The translations under genes and the position numbers were made by a program. From assembly GCA_963580285.1 (NCBI GenBank), contig OY757019.1, positions 59,044,587 to 59,108,586 on the forward strand: a stretch of DNA of 64,000 nt. Reading direction: 5' to 3'. Within the stretch, counting starts at the first letter, position 1. Every line of letters starts with the position of its first letter. A model generated the notes under the pieces. It did no database searches, was not told the DNA's origin, and saw nothing but the letters and a program-made list of their open reading frames with translations. Shown here piece by piece: positions 18,979 to 30,269 of the stretch. The stretch comes from Lucinisca nassula. Lineage: Eukaryota > Mollusca > Bivalvia > Lucinida > Lucinidae.

Positions 18979-20500
18979 AGCCTAGGTCACATAGCCCGAC
19001 CGATGTCCGGCATCGGTGGAGCTCGGTAGATTTTAGGGTGTCGCCGAGTTCCCCTCATCGGAGGCATAGGTCGGTGACGTTAACGGGCTCTGTCCGGAAA
19101 TCTACAGGCGACCGAACAAACACCGGTCGATGACCGTACGGAGTCTGTCTTTACAGGGGAGATTTTTTCGGCCTATGTGGAAGCAACTACTGGTCGGTGG
19201 TCGATCGGACATCGGGGGGTATACGGCCGGTACCCGAGCAGGTTACTGGACACCGTGCGATCACCGAACGGGTTGTAAACGGTCTTTGAACACTGCCCGG
19301 CCGATGTTCGGCCGTTGTAACTCGGACTTGGCGGGCGGCTGATGGTCAGCTATTACATCACTGTATATATGTCCAACCTGCCTGACATGGTCAGTTCATC
19401 ACTATGGCTGCAACGAGAAGACTTCGATTGGCGTTGTTAGAACACGAGCTAGGTCAGGCGAGGTTCCAGTACAACTTGGTCATGGCGGCAATACTCGAAG
19501 AAGCCGGGAGGGAGCAACAGAGGACCGGCAGAAGAGAAAGACGTTGGTGGGTGCGAGAGTGGATCCTACGCAGACCCCCTTTCGGTCAATATGAGACGCT
19601 CATGAGGGAACTCGAGGCCGAGCACGCTGCCGACTTCAAGGCCTACCTCCGCATGGAGCCACATATGTTCCAAGAGTTGCACCACCGAGTTGGCCCCCGC
19701 ACTGCAAAGACCACAAGGTAACTTTACACTTTGTAAACTTAGTGTGAAATTGTACTGAATGTACTGAATTTCATTTCTTATTTTGCAAACACATGCCTTC
19801 CAAACATATTTATTATTGCTTGATTTTAATCACATTTCACCCTCTTCTGATGCAGGCATCGAACCGCCTTGGACCCTGGGGTGAAGCTGATGATCACCTT
19901 GAGGTTCTTGGCGTCCGGAAGCAGCAACCGCGATCTGGCGTTCGCGTTTCGTGTCCCACACAACACAATCTCTCTGTTCGTCCCCGAGGTGTGTCAGGCC
20001 ATCTACAACGAATACGAGGAGGAGATGTTGGCCACTCCCCAGACAGAAGATGAGTGGCGCCTGGTGGCCGAGGGATTCGGAGACAGATGGAACTTTCCCC
20101 ACTGTTGTGGCGCGATCGATGTCCGGCCGAGCTTCGGCCACTGTCCCTTACATCGGTCACCCACCGGTACTGTATTTCCCAAGGCTCGGTTCCACATTTG
20201 TCGGACCTCGGCCGAAACTCAGTCGGTCTCCGTTCACAAAAGCTTGTCCTCTGGCGGCTTCAGATGCACCGGACACCGGCCGATGCGTATTCCGATGTGG
20301 TAAGGATGGGGCTGCGATGAGGGAGCTCGGTGAGAGCCCGTCGAATTTTAACTCCGAAGTTAAATTTCACCGAGCTGCCCACCGATTTGGTTTTAAGCCC
20401 CAAACGCCGGCCGGTGACCACGGGATTCCGGCCGGTGTTTGGCGAAAGTCGCATCGCTCGCTCATCGAAACCTCATCGGCCGGGCTATGTGACCTAGGCA
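18979..20500. mobile_element. PIF/Harbinger element, internally deleted
   Basis: The ends AGCCTAGGTCACATAGCCCG and CGGGCTATGTGACCTAGGCA are inverted repeats apart from the first base, and each is flanked by TAA, the typical TWA target of PIF/Harbinger. The 1.5-kb element carries the 5' part of a transposase gene and then jumps to the right subterminal region, so it cannot move itself. Confidence 0.85.
19404..20120 (+). pseudogene. HARBI1-like transposase, two exons, truncated at the first catalytic Asp
   Basis: Exon 1 (to 19717) encodes a charged N-terminus, then RRWWVREWI, FGQYETLMRELE and FKAYLRMEPHMFQEL, as in HARBI1-type nucleases. A donor AG|GTAACT and acceptor TTCTGATGCAG|G (exon 2 from 19856) join in frame to give ...TAKTTRHRTALDPGVKLM. 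Exon 2 continues with LRFLASGSSNRDLAFAFRV, a helix-turn-helix-like block, and ends WNFPHCCGAID, the block holding the first catalytic Asp of the DDE triad. The remaining catalytic residues are missing because the sequence passes directly into the right end of the element. Open frames are intact up to that point, so loss is by deletion rather than gradual decay. A Myb-like partner gene of autonomous Harbingers is absent. Confidence 0.85.
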
Positions 20501-20503
20501 TAA

Positions 20504-20640
20504 GAAGGACTAAGCCTACACAGGCAAAATGGTGCGAGTCGGACTGCATAATGCATTTGGCCCTATTGGTTTCATTAGGCGACAGGGCTTGAGATGCCAT
20601 TTCATCCCAATGTCGGGTAAAAGTCCCACAAAATCTCAAT
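20504..20640 (+). mobile_element. SINE-X fragment
   Basis: GGACTAAGCCTACACAGGCA, then GCCCTATTGGTTTCATTAGG, then CATCCCAATGTCGGGTAAAA. It abuts the right target site of the Harbinger element. Confidence 0.75.
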
Positions 20641-21185
20641 ACTACATGCGCTGTTCCACATCAAAGTGTAACTATATGGAAGGTTTCGGCTCGGTTGGGT
20701 CGGAATCGAAACATTTACAGAAAGTTTTAGGGGTATAACGCCGCTACTAACCTCGAAATAATATACTCTGCTCTACATCTAAGTGTACCAATTTACAAAA
20801 GCTTTAGCCTGATCTGATGTTAACAGTAACCTTGAAATAATGTACTCTGCTCAACATCATGGTAACGATGTAAACTGTAGGAGGTTTTAGCAGGAAACTT
20901 AACGGAAACGAAATGTTTAGGGAGATTTCCAAAGGGTCATAACTCCGCTGATGTTTGGTGGACTGTAACTTCAAAATAAGAGGCGCTGCTCCGCATCGTC
21001 GTGCAGTTATTTACAACGGATGTAAACCGTAGTAGGTGTTAGCCGGATACGAAACGTTTACCGAAATTTCGAAAGGGGCATAACTCTGCGTTGCTCCTCA
21101 TCATGATCTAACTATGAATCAAGTTACAACTTGATCAGATATATAACTGTAGGAGTTATCCGGAAACGACAAAAAAGAGAAACGG
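20641..21185. repeat. Degenerate tandem array ending in GGATGGACGA
   Basis: Three to four diverged units of about 140-150 bp share CTCTGCTC-x-ACATC, then TTTACA-x-ATGTAAACCGTAG, then GGGGCATAACTC. The array ends near ACGGATGGACGAAAG, in the manner of the other bivalve-type arrays. Confidence 0.65.
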
Positions 21186-21349
21186 ATGGACGAAAGCCAG
21201 ACCCCGTACCATAATACGACCCGTATATCAATCGGACTTGTAAAACGGCTGTTAGTGGTGTTTTGGTGTTGTATCGCAATATTGTTACCAAAAGCAAAAG
21301 CATTCTTCTCATCGTTGCATTCTTCTATTCCATCAGGCAAACAAGTGAA

Positions 21350-21450
21350 CACCCCTCTAAACCCCACTTTATACTGAGAAAAAGGGGGTTTACGGGGGTA
21401 AATAGTCTTTCTACGGCATGGATTGTGGGTATATATATATTTATCAATCC
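21350..21450. mobile_element. Palindromic MITE, subfamily B, end fragment
   Basis: GTGAACACCCCTCTAAACCC, then AAAAGGGGGTTTACGGGGG, then GCATGGATTGTGGGTATATA. The core palindrome is missing. Confidence 0.65.
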
Positions 21451-21618
21451 TGTATTGTTCGGAGGTCATCCGTATTAACACTGAGGTCAAAAATCAATAA
21501 ATAAGTTCTGAAGCTAGATCTTTTGGAAGCAAGGAATGCACCAAATAAACGAAAATAGCAGACTCATGTTTTTATTGCTGTCAATTTTCAATTGTCAGTA
21601 ATTCCGTATCGTGCTAGC

Positions 21619-21690
21619 TACAGGTCCTCGGTCAGCTGTATTGGCCTCGGCCCTCGGCCTCGGGCCAATACAGCAGCCCTCGGACCTGTA
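21619..21690. repeat. GC-rich hairpin
   Basis: TACAGGTCCTCGGTCAGCTG and TATTGGCC pair with GGCCAATACAGCAG and CCTCGGACCTGTA around CTCGGCCCTCGGCCTC. Arms of about 33 bp have few mismatches. The surrounding 21.48-22.2 kb holds nothing else recognised except CTTCTT-rich low complexity near 22060-22140. Confidence 0.75.
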
Positions 21691-22204
21691 ACAGGGCCAG
21701 TACGAAATCACATGATTTATAACATCAAAATAATGTCGCTGGATAGAGTGGATAGCGTCATGTGACCACACGTGTACTAACACATGGTTACTGGTGCATG
21801 CGATACGTAATGACGTCGTCCGTGACAACACAATGATTTCTATTGAAATTCTTTTGCAATAAAATTCCGATTTAAACTATGTATATGGTAAACAAGACCT
21901 TACACTCCTGGACATTCCATGTGAAATTTATGAATACATTTAATAAAGTTCATTTGAAATTCTCCTGTAAGTATGGTCCCCGCTGCAAAAAACTGGAAAC
22001 TAGGTTAGCTAATAATTAATGTTGTGTATATCCTAGACGCATACAGATTTTGCTATTTCTTCTTGTTCTACTTCTTCTTCTTCTTTTTCTTCCGTTTCTC
22101 CTTTCTTTTTCCCTTTTTTTTTCTTCATCATCATCTTCTTCAAGTCGTCGTCTATTTTGTTTACGTTTGTGATGTGTACGCAAGTGCTTATCTGCGTAAA
22201 GGAT

Positions 22205-23820
22205 GCTATTCCCCTGTATTGAGTCAAACAAGAGGCCCATGGGCCACTATGCTTACCAGAGGCCATGCGGTTTATACAATTATACAGGCATTGCGCCTAT
22301 CTTGGTCATGTGGCAAAAAATCCCACGAATAACTTTTCATTGCCTCTCCCCATAGAGACTTTTCGTACAATTTGGTTTAAATCAGCACAGCAATTTTGGT
22401 GAAGAAGATAAAAATACTAAATCTGAGCCATCCAAGATGACCTTAACCTTTGGAATTGATTTACTGCCATTCAGCTGTTTTCAAAAATATTTCTGATGCG
22501 ACAGGATATCATGCAATCAGTAAAATCCACTGACTCACCTTTTTTCCATACAAAGGTCTGAGTAATCAAATTTGACCTTGACATGAAACGGGTCAAGGTC
22601 AACCAAAGGTCAGCATTTGAACAAATTAGGTAGGGCCCGAGTCCCCGATGCTACATGCCAAATTTCAAGGTCATCGGCCATTTGGTTCCTCAGAGGACAT
22701 TGAAAACAAAGAATTACATCAGATATATGAGCATGGCGGCCATATTGGTTATGTGACACAGTCCTTACAAACAAAATTTCACCCACCCCCCATCCATAGA
22801 GGGTCCAGATGTAATTTGGTTTCAATTAAACCACCAGTTTAAGTGGAGCAGAAGATAAAATAAAACTGAATCTGAAGCATCCAGAACAAAAGTCAGTAAA
22901 TAGCATTAACCGTTGGAATTGATAAACTTCCATTCAGCTGAGTGCAATTATCATTTCGGATGCCACAGGCTACCAGGCAATCAGAAATATCCACTGTTTT
23001 GCCTTTTTCCATACAAATGTCTACGCGACCAAATTTGACATTGACATAAAAAATGTCAAGGTCAACCAAGCTCATCATCTAAACAAACTTGGTAGAGCCC
23101 GATTGGTTCTTGAGAAGAAGATTTTTAAAGGTTTTACCATATATGGCGGCCATCTTGGTCATGTGATCCAGTCCTTACGAACAAACTTCAGTTTCCCCCT
23201 TCCCATAGAGGCTCCAAACTTCAGTTTCCCCCTTCCCATAGATTCTCCACAAGTAATTTGGTTTAAGTCAACCCAGCAGTTTAAGTGAAGAAGATAAAAT
23301 ACTGAATCTGGGTCATCCAGTACAAAGGTAAGTAGATGACCTTGACCTTTGGAATTGATAACTTTCCATTCAGTGGATTGCAAATATCATTTCTGGCTCC
23401 ACAATGCAATCAGAAAAATCCAATGCTTTCCTTTTTTTCCATACAAATGTCTGATTGACCAAATTTGACTTAGCCGTAAAACAGGTCAAGGTCAATCAAA
23501 GGTCATCATTTGAACAAACTTGATAGCGCCCCGAGTTCCCGATGTTGCATACCAAGTTTCAAGATCATCGGTCATTCGGTTACTCAGAAGATTTTTAAAT
23601 GTTGTTACAATATATGGGCATGACGGCCATGTTGGTCATGTGACCCAGTCCTCAAGAACAAACTTTCGTTACCCCTTCCAATAGAGGCTCCACATGTAAT
23701 TTGGTTTCAATTGACCTAGTAGTTTCAGAGGACGACGCAGACGCCGACGCCGACGACTACGACGAGGGACCACTGCCTATACTTTAAACTCCCAAGGAGC
23801 TTTCCGCATTTATAAGTTTT
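22205..23820. repeat. Pearl/HINE-like array element I
   Basis: It starts with ACAAGAGGCCCATGGGCC and contains three to four units of about 430-460 bp sharing TATGGCGGCCAT-x-TTGGTCATGTGA, then TTTCCATACAAA, then TTTGACCTTGACAT and GGTCAAGGTCAAC. It ends in a GACGACGC/GACGCCGACG microsatellite and GGGACCACTGCC. The layout (unique 5' end, tandem cores, GAC-rich microsatellite) is that of bivalve pearl-type elements. Confidence 0.7.
22593..22601 (+). promoter_or_regulatory. TCAAGGTCA nuclear-receptor half-site (repeat-borne)
   Basis: TCAAGGTCA is the extended monomer site of ERR/SF-1/FTZ-F1-type receptors. It is preceded 12 bases earlier by its inverted form TGACCTTGA and followed by AAAGGTCA. 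Identical sites at 23056, 23486 and 42375 come from the same repeat type. Binding is not shown. Confidence 0.4.
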
Positions 23821-23884
23821 ATATCGCCTTAAGAGGTGATTCTAAAGAGGAAAAACAACATACATTTTCACGATAATATTAAGA

Positions 23885-25565
23885 CAAGAGGATCGTGATG
23901 CTAAGAGATTTACATGTGGGTCCCGAGGCAGGGCAACTATTGGTCCCAGGTCCAGAATTTAAACAATTTTGGTAGAGGTCCACTAAATGAAGCTTAATAT
24001 CAAAGTCCTGGGTCTTCTGGTTTCAGATAAGATTTCTAAAGGTTTTCCCTATATAAGTCTATGTAAGAACAGTGGGCCTCGTGGTCGGGTGAATTTGGCC
24101 CCCGGAATATGTTTTGAACAATCGTGGTAAAGGTCCACTAGATGAAGCTTCATACCAAATATCTAAGACCTGGGCCTTTTGGTTTCAGACAAGAAGATTT
24201 TCAAATGTTTCTCTATGCAAGTCTATGTAAAGCCAGTGGGCCCCGGGGCTGGGCAAGTTTTGGCCCCAGGGCTAAAATTTGAACACTCATATAAGTCTAT
24301 GTAAGACCAGTGGGCCCCGTGGTCGGGTGAATTTGGCCCCCGGGATATGTTTTGAACAATCGTGGTAGAGGCCCACAATATGTGGCTTCATACAAAATAT
24401 CAAAGACCTGGGCCTTCTAGTTTCAGACAAGAAGACTTTTAAAGGTTGTCCCTATATTGGACCTATGTAAAACCAGTAGGCCCTAGTGCGGGGGAGGGGG
24501 GTGGGGCATTTTTGGCCCCGGGGCTATAATTTAACAATCTTGGTAGAGGTCCACTAGATGAAGCTTCATACCAAATATTAAAGAACTGGGCCTTCTGGTT
24601 TCAGACAAAAAATTTTTTAAATGTTTTCCCTATATAGGCCTTTTTAAAACCAGTAGACCCTGGTGCGGGGGGGGGGGGGGGGGCATTTTGGCCCCAGGGC
24701 TATAATTTGAACAAACTCGGAAGAGGTCCACTAGATGAAGCTTCATACCAAATATCAAAGATCTGGGCCTTCTGCTTTCAGGCAAGAAGATTTTTAAAGG
24801 ATTTCCCTATATAATCCTATGTAAAACCAGTAGGCCCTGATGCCGGGGCATTTTTGGCTCAAGGGCTATAATTTGAACAATCTTGGTAGAGGTCCACTAG
24901 ATGAAGCTTCATATAAAATACCAAAGACCTTGGCCTTCTGGTTTCAGACAAGAAGGTTTTAAAGGATTTCCCTGTATAAGCATATGTAAAATCAGTAGGC
25001 CCTGGCGTGGGGGGGGGGGGGAGGGTGCATTTTTGGCCTCAGGGCTATAATTTGAACAATCTTGGTAGAGGTCCACTAGATGAAGCTTCAAACCAAAATA
25101 TCAAATACCTGGGCCTTCTGGTTTTAGACAAGAAGATTTTTAAAGGTTCTCCCTATATATGCTTATGTAAAACCAACGGGTCCCGGTGTGTGTGTTGGGG
25201 GTGCATTTTTGGCCCCAGGGCTATAATTTGAACAATCTTGGTAGGGGTCCACTAGGTGAAGCAACAAACCAAATATCCAATCAAAGAGCATGGCCTTGTA
25301 GTTTCATAGAAGATGATTTTTGTAACTTTTCAATTAGAAAATCTATTTTTATCAACCTCGACCTAGATGTGCAACGGATGGGAACCATTTGAACAACTTT
25401 GAAAAAGGACCAACTAAGGATCATTCCTGTGAAGTTTGGTAAAACTCCAATCAGTGGTTTAGGAGGAGATGTTGTTTGAAGTAATTGTGGACGGATGACG
25501 ACGACGACGGACGTTGAGTGATCACAATAGCTCCTCCGGAGCCTTTGCCTAAGGTGAGCTAAAAT
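23885..25565. repeat. Pearl/HINE-like array element II
   Basis: It starts ACAAGAGGATCGTGATG, followed by about nine units of roughly 160-180 bp sharing GGGCTATAATTTGAACAATC, then TTGGTAGAGGTCCACTAGAT, then CTGGGCCTTCTGGTTTCAGA. It contains variable G-runs (to about 18 G near 24667). It ends GGATGACGACGACGACGG, then AGCTCCTCCGGAGC and AAGGTGAGCTAAAA, a likely element terminus. Confidence 0.8.
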
Positions 25566-25700
25566 CGCCCACAATTATTCTCCACAATTTCTTATCTGGC
25601 CCCTAGGTTATACACTTTTTTCATGTTCAATTCAACTGAGCAAAAAATTTATAGAGCTAAGCATTTATAAATTACCAACATTTCGGTATTCCGTCACATA

Positions 25701-25930
25701 CATTAAAATTTCTATATTAAGACCACCTTTTGGACTTTCCAAAGTGGTCTTTCATTAAGACCACATTTGGGATTTTCAAAAGTGGTCTGAAAGACCACTT
25801 TTGAAAAGTCCAAAAGGTGGTCTCTTATAAGGAGACACTGGGTGTATCAAATACAAAGAATGATGGAACCCTTCTAAATATGCTTTAAAAAGCAGATCTA
25901 CGAGGTGGTCTTAATAGCGGAATTTTACTG
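25701..25930. mobile_element. Tigger-like MITE, full length
   Basis: TA-CATTAAAATTTCTATATT to GCGGAATTTTACTG-TA, with the central palindromic GTGGTCTGAAAGACCAC. It has an extra partial arm (TTTCATTAAGACCACATTTG) compared with other copies. The next 400 bp hold nothing recognised. Confidence 0.85.
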
Positions 25931-26339
25931 TATATATCCGTAGAAGATGGTATTTGTCCTACATGCCAACAATTATTGGCATGTTTAATATTTTTTCAGC
26001 AGGAAAAATTTTATACTCAAGTGAGCTGAGCATGAAAAAAAGTTTAATAATCTCGGGACCTGGAGCGGAGCTCAAGTGTGATTCGACTCTGTCATGGTTA
26101 GTGATGAGTTTCTGAACAGTCCGTTTTCCTTATGGTCTGCTTTACCATGAGCGGCTGGGAAACTGATGAAGGAAATTACGTGGGAGATGCGGATCAGCAT
26201 TCAAAGCATTGCGATGCCACACCCATGTCCTATAATAGCCTCTTTCATATCCGTATAGAAATATATTCTATATATGATTTCTTTTCACAGTTTCAGACAC
26301 CGAATGAGGGTACTCATTATGACCGTCTCATTTAGGAGG

Positions 26340-26658
26340 GCAGCCGGACTCCGTAGCTCATTCGGATGCGCGTCTGACTGGTGATCAGTTGGACGCGGGT
26401 TCGATTCCTGCCGAGGTCGGCAAAATTCTTTCGTGGAGATTGATCATGAAATCTTTTCTACGGTCAACTCTACCTTACGCTGATTCAAGAAGGGTAGTTA
26501 TCAGTTTCGGGCGAAGGAATGTGCACTGTACTGGTTAACCGATTATGTATAAGCCTGCCCAGGAAAAGTGTGCTTAGGTAAACTGACCGGCTCAAAAATG
26601 ACCTAAATAGTGTTGACGGGGCCGTTAAACTCCAAGTCAAACAAACAAACAAACAAAC
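26340..26658 (+). mobile_element. tRNA-derived SINE with (CAAA)n tail
   Basis: Head with CCGTAGCTCATTCGGATG (box A region) and GCGGGTTCGATTCCTGCC (box B). The body carries ATAAGCCTGCCCAGG and then AATGACCTAAATAGTGTTGA and GGGGCCGTTAAACTCC, ending (CAAA)4. Flanks ATTTAGGAGG and ATTCAGGAGG form a one-mismatch duplication. The last 60 bp match the SINE-X tail. Confidence 0.85.
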
Positions 26659-26929
26659 ATTCAGGAGGTCCTTATGACAACCCACAACCAGTTTTTGAGC
26701 ACAACTAAGGACAATGGACAATAATGCACATCCTTTTCTTGCGCATGAGATAAGGAAATCCATAGTTTTAGCCTGGGATAGAAATTCTGTTCTATGTTGT
26801 AGGCAGGCGTTTCCAACTCATGACCATGCTGAGCGGAAACTCTGTGTGGCATAGCCAGGGTTCCACAGCCATCCCTCGGTTGGAAACGCCCGCTTACAAC
26901 AAAATCCAATATCAGATTCTTACAGTATA

Positions 26930-26995
26930 TCCCACTATTCCCTATAAAAGTGGCGTTTACAAGGGAGTTCATTACACGGACTTGTTAACTCTTAT
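26930..26995. mobile_element. Palindromic MITE, end fragment
   Basis: CCACTATTCCCTATAAAAGT, then GGCGTTTACAAGGG, then CATTACACGGACTTG. A decayed piggyBac-like MITE core (GATCAGGATCTGCACTGTTT) follows near 27050. Confidence 0.55.
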
Positions 26996-27364
26996 CATGC
27001 TGTTCACGACAACCCTAATCTTTGGAAACAGTGAAGATCCATATCAGATCTGATCAGGATCTGCACTGTTTGACATTCAATTTATGAATTTGTAGGAATA
27101 AATAACATCAAGTAATCTGATTGGTTCAAAGTCAGAAATGGGTGTGGCTAATCTGAATAATCAGCACGAGAAGGGTTAAAGTGATGGCCGCTGCTATTGC
27201 AGCCACTGTTTTCTTGGCATGTTTTGTTTGGCATACTATAAAACGACAAAATTGACAACAAATGTGATAGATATTTTAATATTTAATTACGTTTCAGTGC
27301 ATCAAAACAAAGAATTACATCAGCTTGTTTTTATAAGTGTAATACATAAATAGTGCCTGAAACG

Positions 27365-27480
27365 TTACATTATTTCTTATTTCTGCTACAACAACTGAAT
27401 ATAATGTGAGTGATCGTTGGAGCCGCCTCATTGAGACAGTTACCACGAATGTATGTTTCTGAGCAACAATTTTTCGAAGA
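27365..27480. mobile_element. Palindromic MITE, decayed
   Basis: TTATTTCTGCTACAACAACT, then GATCGTTGGAGCCGCCTCAT, then GAGACAGTTACCACGAATG. The arms no longer match well. Confidence 0.6.
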
Positions 27481-27564
27481 ATGTACGCCTTTGTAACTCT
27501 ATACCTTTCCTATGTAAGCCACAGCCACACTGTCACGAAACGTAACAGAATGGCAATAAACGTA

Positions 27565-28303
27565 GTGAACAGAAGTGAAGACAATGATCAGGAATCGATA
27601 CATTTAACACACAGCCCCCTTCAGAGACGCCAAAGGGAAAGAAATGCAAACATGAAACAGCAGACCATAATGAAACATCAATAGCGGAAAACCAAAAGGA
27701 CAGTTACTTTCCCACAAAATGGCCAACAGGCTATCCAAAACAAAATAATATAAGCGATACAAACACTCAGAGACAAACCAAAACAAAATTAGCCGCGACA
27801 GAAAACCGCTTGTTGGTTGGTGCTTGATGCTCTGTCTCTGGTCGGGCCCATCGGAGTCTAACTATTGGTTTTCTTTTTCTCCTGCAGTGGTTTCTTGTGG
27901 AGTCCTCGCCGCCGTTTCATCACTGTGGTTGTTTGATTTTTGTGTTCACGGAGATGTTGCACTGATGAGTTAGGAGGCCTTCGTGCGGACTGAACAAATT
28001 ACTTGTCTAAATCGCGACGGAAGTAAGGGCTTGGATTGTGGCCACGTAAAATCGATTTAAAACCCCTCTCCACCCCCCCACCCCCCCCACCCCACCAGTG
28101 GAATTCGTTTCACTGACCATTCCAATGCGGTTCTTCTGTCGCGGTTTATTTTTGTTATGGTTTGGTTTGTCTTTGGGTCTTTGTGTCGCTTATATTATAT
28201 TATATTGTTTTGGATAGCCACTTGGCCACTTTGTTTTATTGTCTCTGATGGGAGCTGTGGGTTAATTGCATCGATTCCTGATCATTGCCTTCGTTTCTAT
28301 TCA
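27565..28303. mobile_element. Long-TIR foldback element, copy 2
   Basis: The left arm starts GACAATGATCAGGAATCGAT. The right arm ends ATCGATTCCTGATCATTGCC. The symmetry extends to AGCCGCGACAGAAAACCG on the left and TCTGTCGCGGTTTA on the right, giving arms of about 220-230 bp. The middle shares GTTGCACTGATGAGTTAGGA with copy 1 and has a C-rich run near 28070-28100. The right arm has an internal deletion. Confidence 0.85.
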
Positions 28304-28309
28304 CTACGT

Positions 28310-28443
28310 TTATTGGCTTTTCGCTATTGATGTTTCCATTAGGGTCTGTTGTTTCATGTTTGTGTTTCTTTGCCTTTGGTGTCTCTGATGGGAGCTGTGG
28401 GTTAATTGTATCGATTCCTGATCATTGCCTCTACTTCTATTTT
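28310..28443. mobile_element. Solo foldback TIR
   Basis: GGCTTTTCGCTATTGATGTT, then GGTGTCTCTGATGGGAGCTG, then CGATTCCTGATCATTGCCTC, directly after copy 2. It may be the displaced original right arm. Confidence 0.75.
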
Positions 28444-29125
28444 GGAACGGGGAATTTCATGGCAGCCATCTTTGATATCGGAACGGAACGAGTTTAGCAA
28501 ATCTGAATCTCCATGTCACCGCAATGCTTTCCATCAAGTTTCAGCTCAATTCGACCTTTGGTTCGGAGGAGATGTCGTTTGAGGAATTTCAAGATGGCCG
28601 TCATAGAAGGCCGCCATGGCGGCCATCTATGGCGGCCATCGTGGATATCGGAACGGAACGATTGTAGAAAATCTGAATCCCCATGTCACCCTGATGTCTC
28701 CCTTCAAGTTTCAGCTGAATACAACTTTTGGTTAGAGGGGTGTATATATAGTTTGAATAATTTCAAGATAGCCGCCATGGTGACCATCCTGGATATGGGA
28801 ATGGAATCTGAATCTCCATGTCATCCCGATGCCTCCCATCCCATCAAGTTTCAGCTCAATTCGACCTTTGATCGAAAGGACATATGGATTGAAGAATTTC
28901 AAGATGGTCGCCATGGCGGCCTTCTTGGAAATCCGAACGGAACCATTTTTGTAAATCTGAATCTCCATGTTACCAGAATGCCTCTCACTATGTATCAGCC
29001 TAATCTTACTTCCGGTTCGGGAGGAGATGTCAACAATGTGCAAAGTTAACGACAGATGGACGGACCGACGGACGGACGACAGACGACGGACAACAGACCA
29101 TGGCATAAGTTTCCAGATGAGCTAA
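28444..29125 (+). repeat. Tandem array element III (GGAACGGAAC unit)
   Basis: Four units of about 150-185 bp share GATATCGGAACGGAACGA, then AATCTGAATCTCCATGTCA, then CAAGTTTCAGCTCAATTCGA and TTTCAAGATGGCCG-x-CATGG. It ends GACGGACCGACGGACGGACG, then AGATGAGCTAA. An open frame of 178 codons runs through it because of the repeat and has no domain. Confidence 0.8.
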
Positions 29126-29640
29126 TAACTAAATAGTTTATTACAAACCCAAATGTTATCTGTAGAAACTAGCTTGTCTTTGGCGTTGCTTGGACTTGTG
29201 AATATGTGTGAATGTTCAAGTAGAAATTTTAGGTAGTTATGTCCCTTATTTTGAATACTGCTTTGTAAGACCCCGAAATATATCTAACTGTAATTACTGA
29301 ACAATTGAGAAAAATGGCGAGAGAATTCTTCTACCATATAATTAAGTCTAGATTTTCATTACGATTGGAGCCAGCTTGTGTCACTCGTCAGGGAAATCAA
29401 TATGCCTGCATGAAACCTGATCAGTTGCCCTCAAAACTTGCACAATAAAAGATAAAAGACAAACCAGTAGAAACATTTTACGTTTAGACCGGTGCCCAGT
29501 GTTGATAAAGCTCAGACGGCTCGTCATAACGATGATACATTCGCGTGACACAGTGTGTTCTCTTTTGTCTCAATGAGTTATTTTTCTAACTGAATATTTT
29601 GTTGTTGTTGTTGGGTTTTCTTATTTTAACAATGAACTTC
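29126..29640. other. No gene recognised
   Basis: AT-rich sequence without repeats I recognise or meaningful open frames. A short TTG run lies near 29601. Confidence 0.4.
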
Positions 29641-29644
29641 AAAC

Positions 29645-29830
29645 ATAGGTTGTGGATGTTCGTTAGAACCGCCTCGCCGAGGTGGTTCTAACGAGTAACC
29701 AAAACTTATGCTTTGGAACAGACAATAGAAACAATATTGTGTACACCAGTAAAACCCCCGTTTACTCTATGTAAAGTGGGGATTTACAGGGTGCCCATTT
29801 CATGAATTTGTACATGATGTATTGAGCCAT
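29645..29830. mobile_element. Palindromic MITE, subfamily B
   Basis: GTTCGTTAGAACCGCCTCGC, then CGAGGTGGTTCTAACGAGTA. The right half has TAAAACCCCCGTTTACTCTA and GGGATTTACAGGGTGCCCAT. Confidence 0.85.
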
Positions 29831-30021
29831 CTCATCAGGATCAAATCTGACTGAACGCATGGACGTGTCTAAATTGAAAGCTGCCAGAGTCCAATTAAAA
29901 ACTTAGGGGTAAAAATCTTCTTTAATCAATTTTGTAGTTCGCAATGAAACGATGAGCAACTGCGGGATACGAACGTGTCCCTGTGCTCTACGTGCTTATG
30001 GAATTCTTAGTTTAGAAACTT

Positions 30022-30175
30022 GGGTGAGTGAGTGAGTGTTTGAGTTTTAAGGTCATACGGAGACGGGACCTCGGTTTAAAGACTCATCCGAAAGTCTGGA
30101 GAAACCCGGGATCGATCCTGCGATCCCTGGTTTACAAGGCGAGTAGCGTAACCACTACACCACGGAGGCTTCTTT
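30022..30175 (-). mobile_element. tRNA-derived SINE, reverse copy
   Basis: The complement of the SINE at 1400: on the minus strand AAGCCTCCGTGGTGTAGTGG, then TTGTAAACCAGGGATCGCAG and GGATCGATCCCGGG, body GACTTTCGGATGAGTC, ending CACTCACTCAC. Confidence 0.8.
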
Positions 30176-30269
30176 GAACTTGGGTAAGGATAATGAAAAC
30201 TTGAAAACATTCAGTCAAAGGAAAAATGGATTTCAAAATATCCCATAGTCTATAAAACAGCTGATATGA

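Noticed and set aside
28513..29049. 178-codon frame as a gene
   Set aside because: It runs across four tandem units and repeats with them; it is a product of the array.
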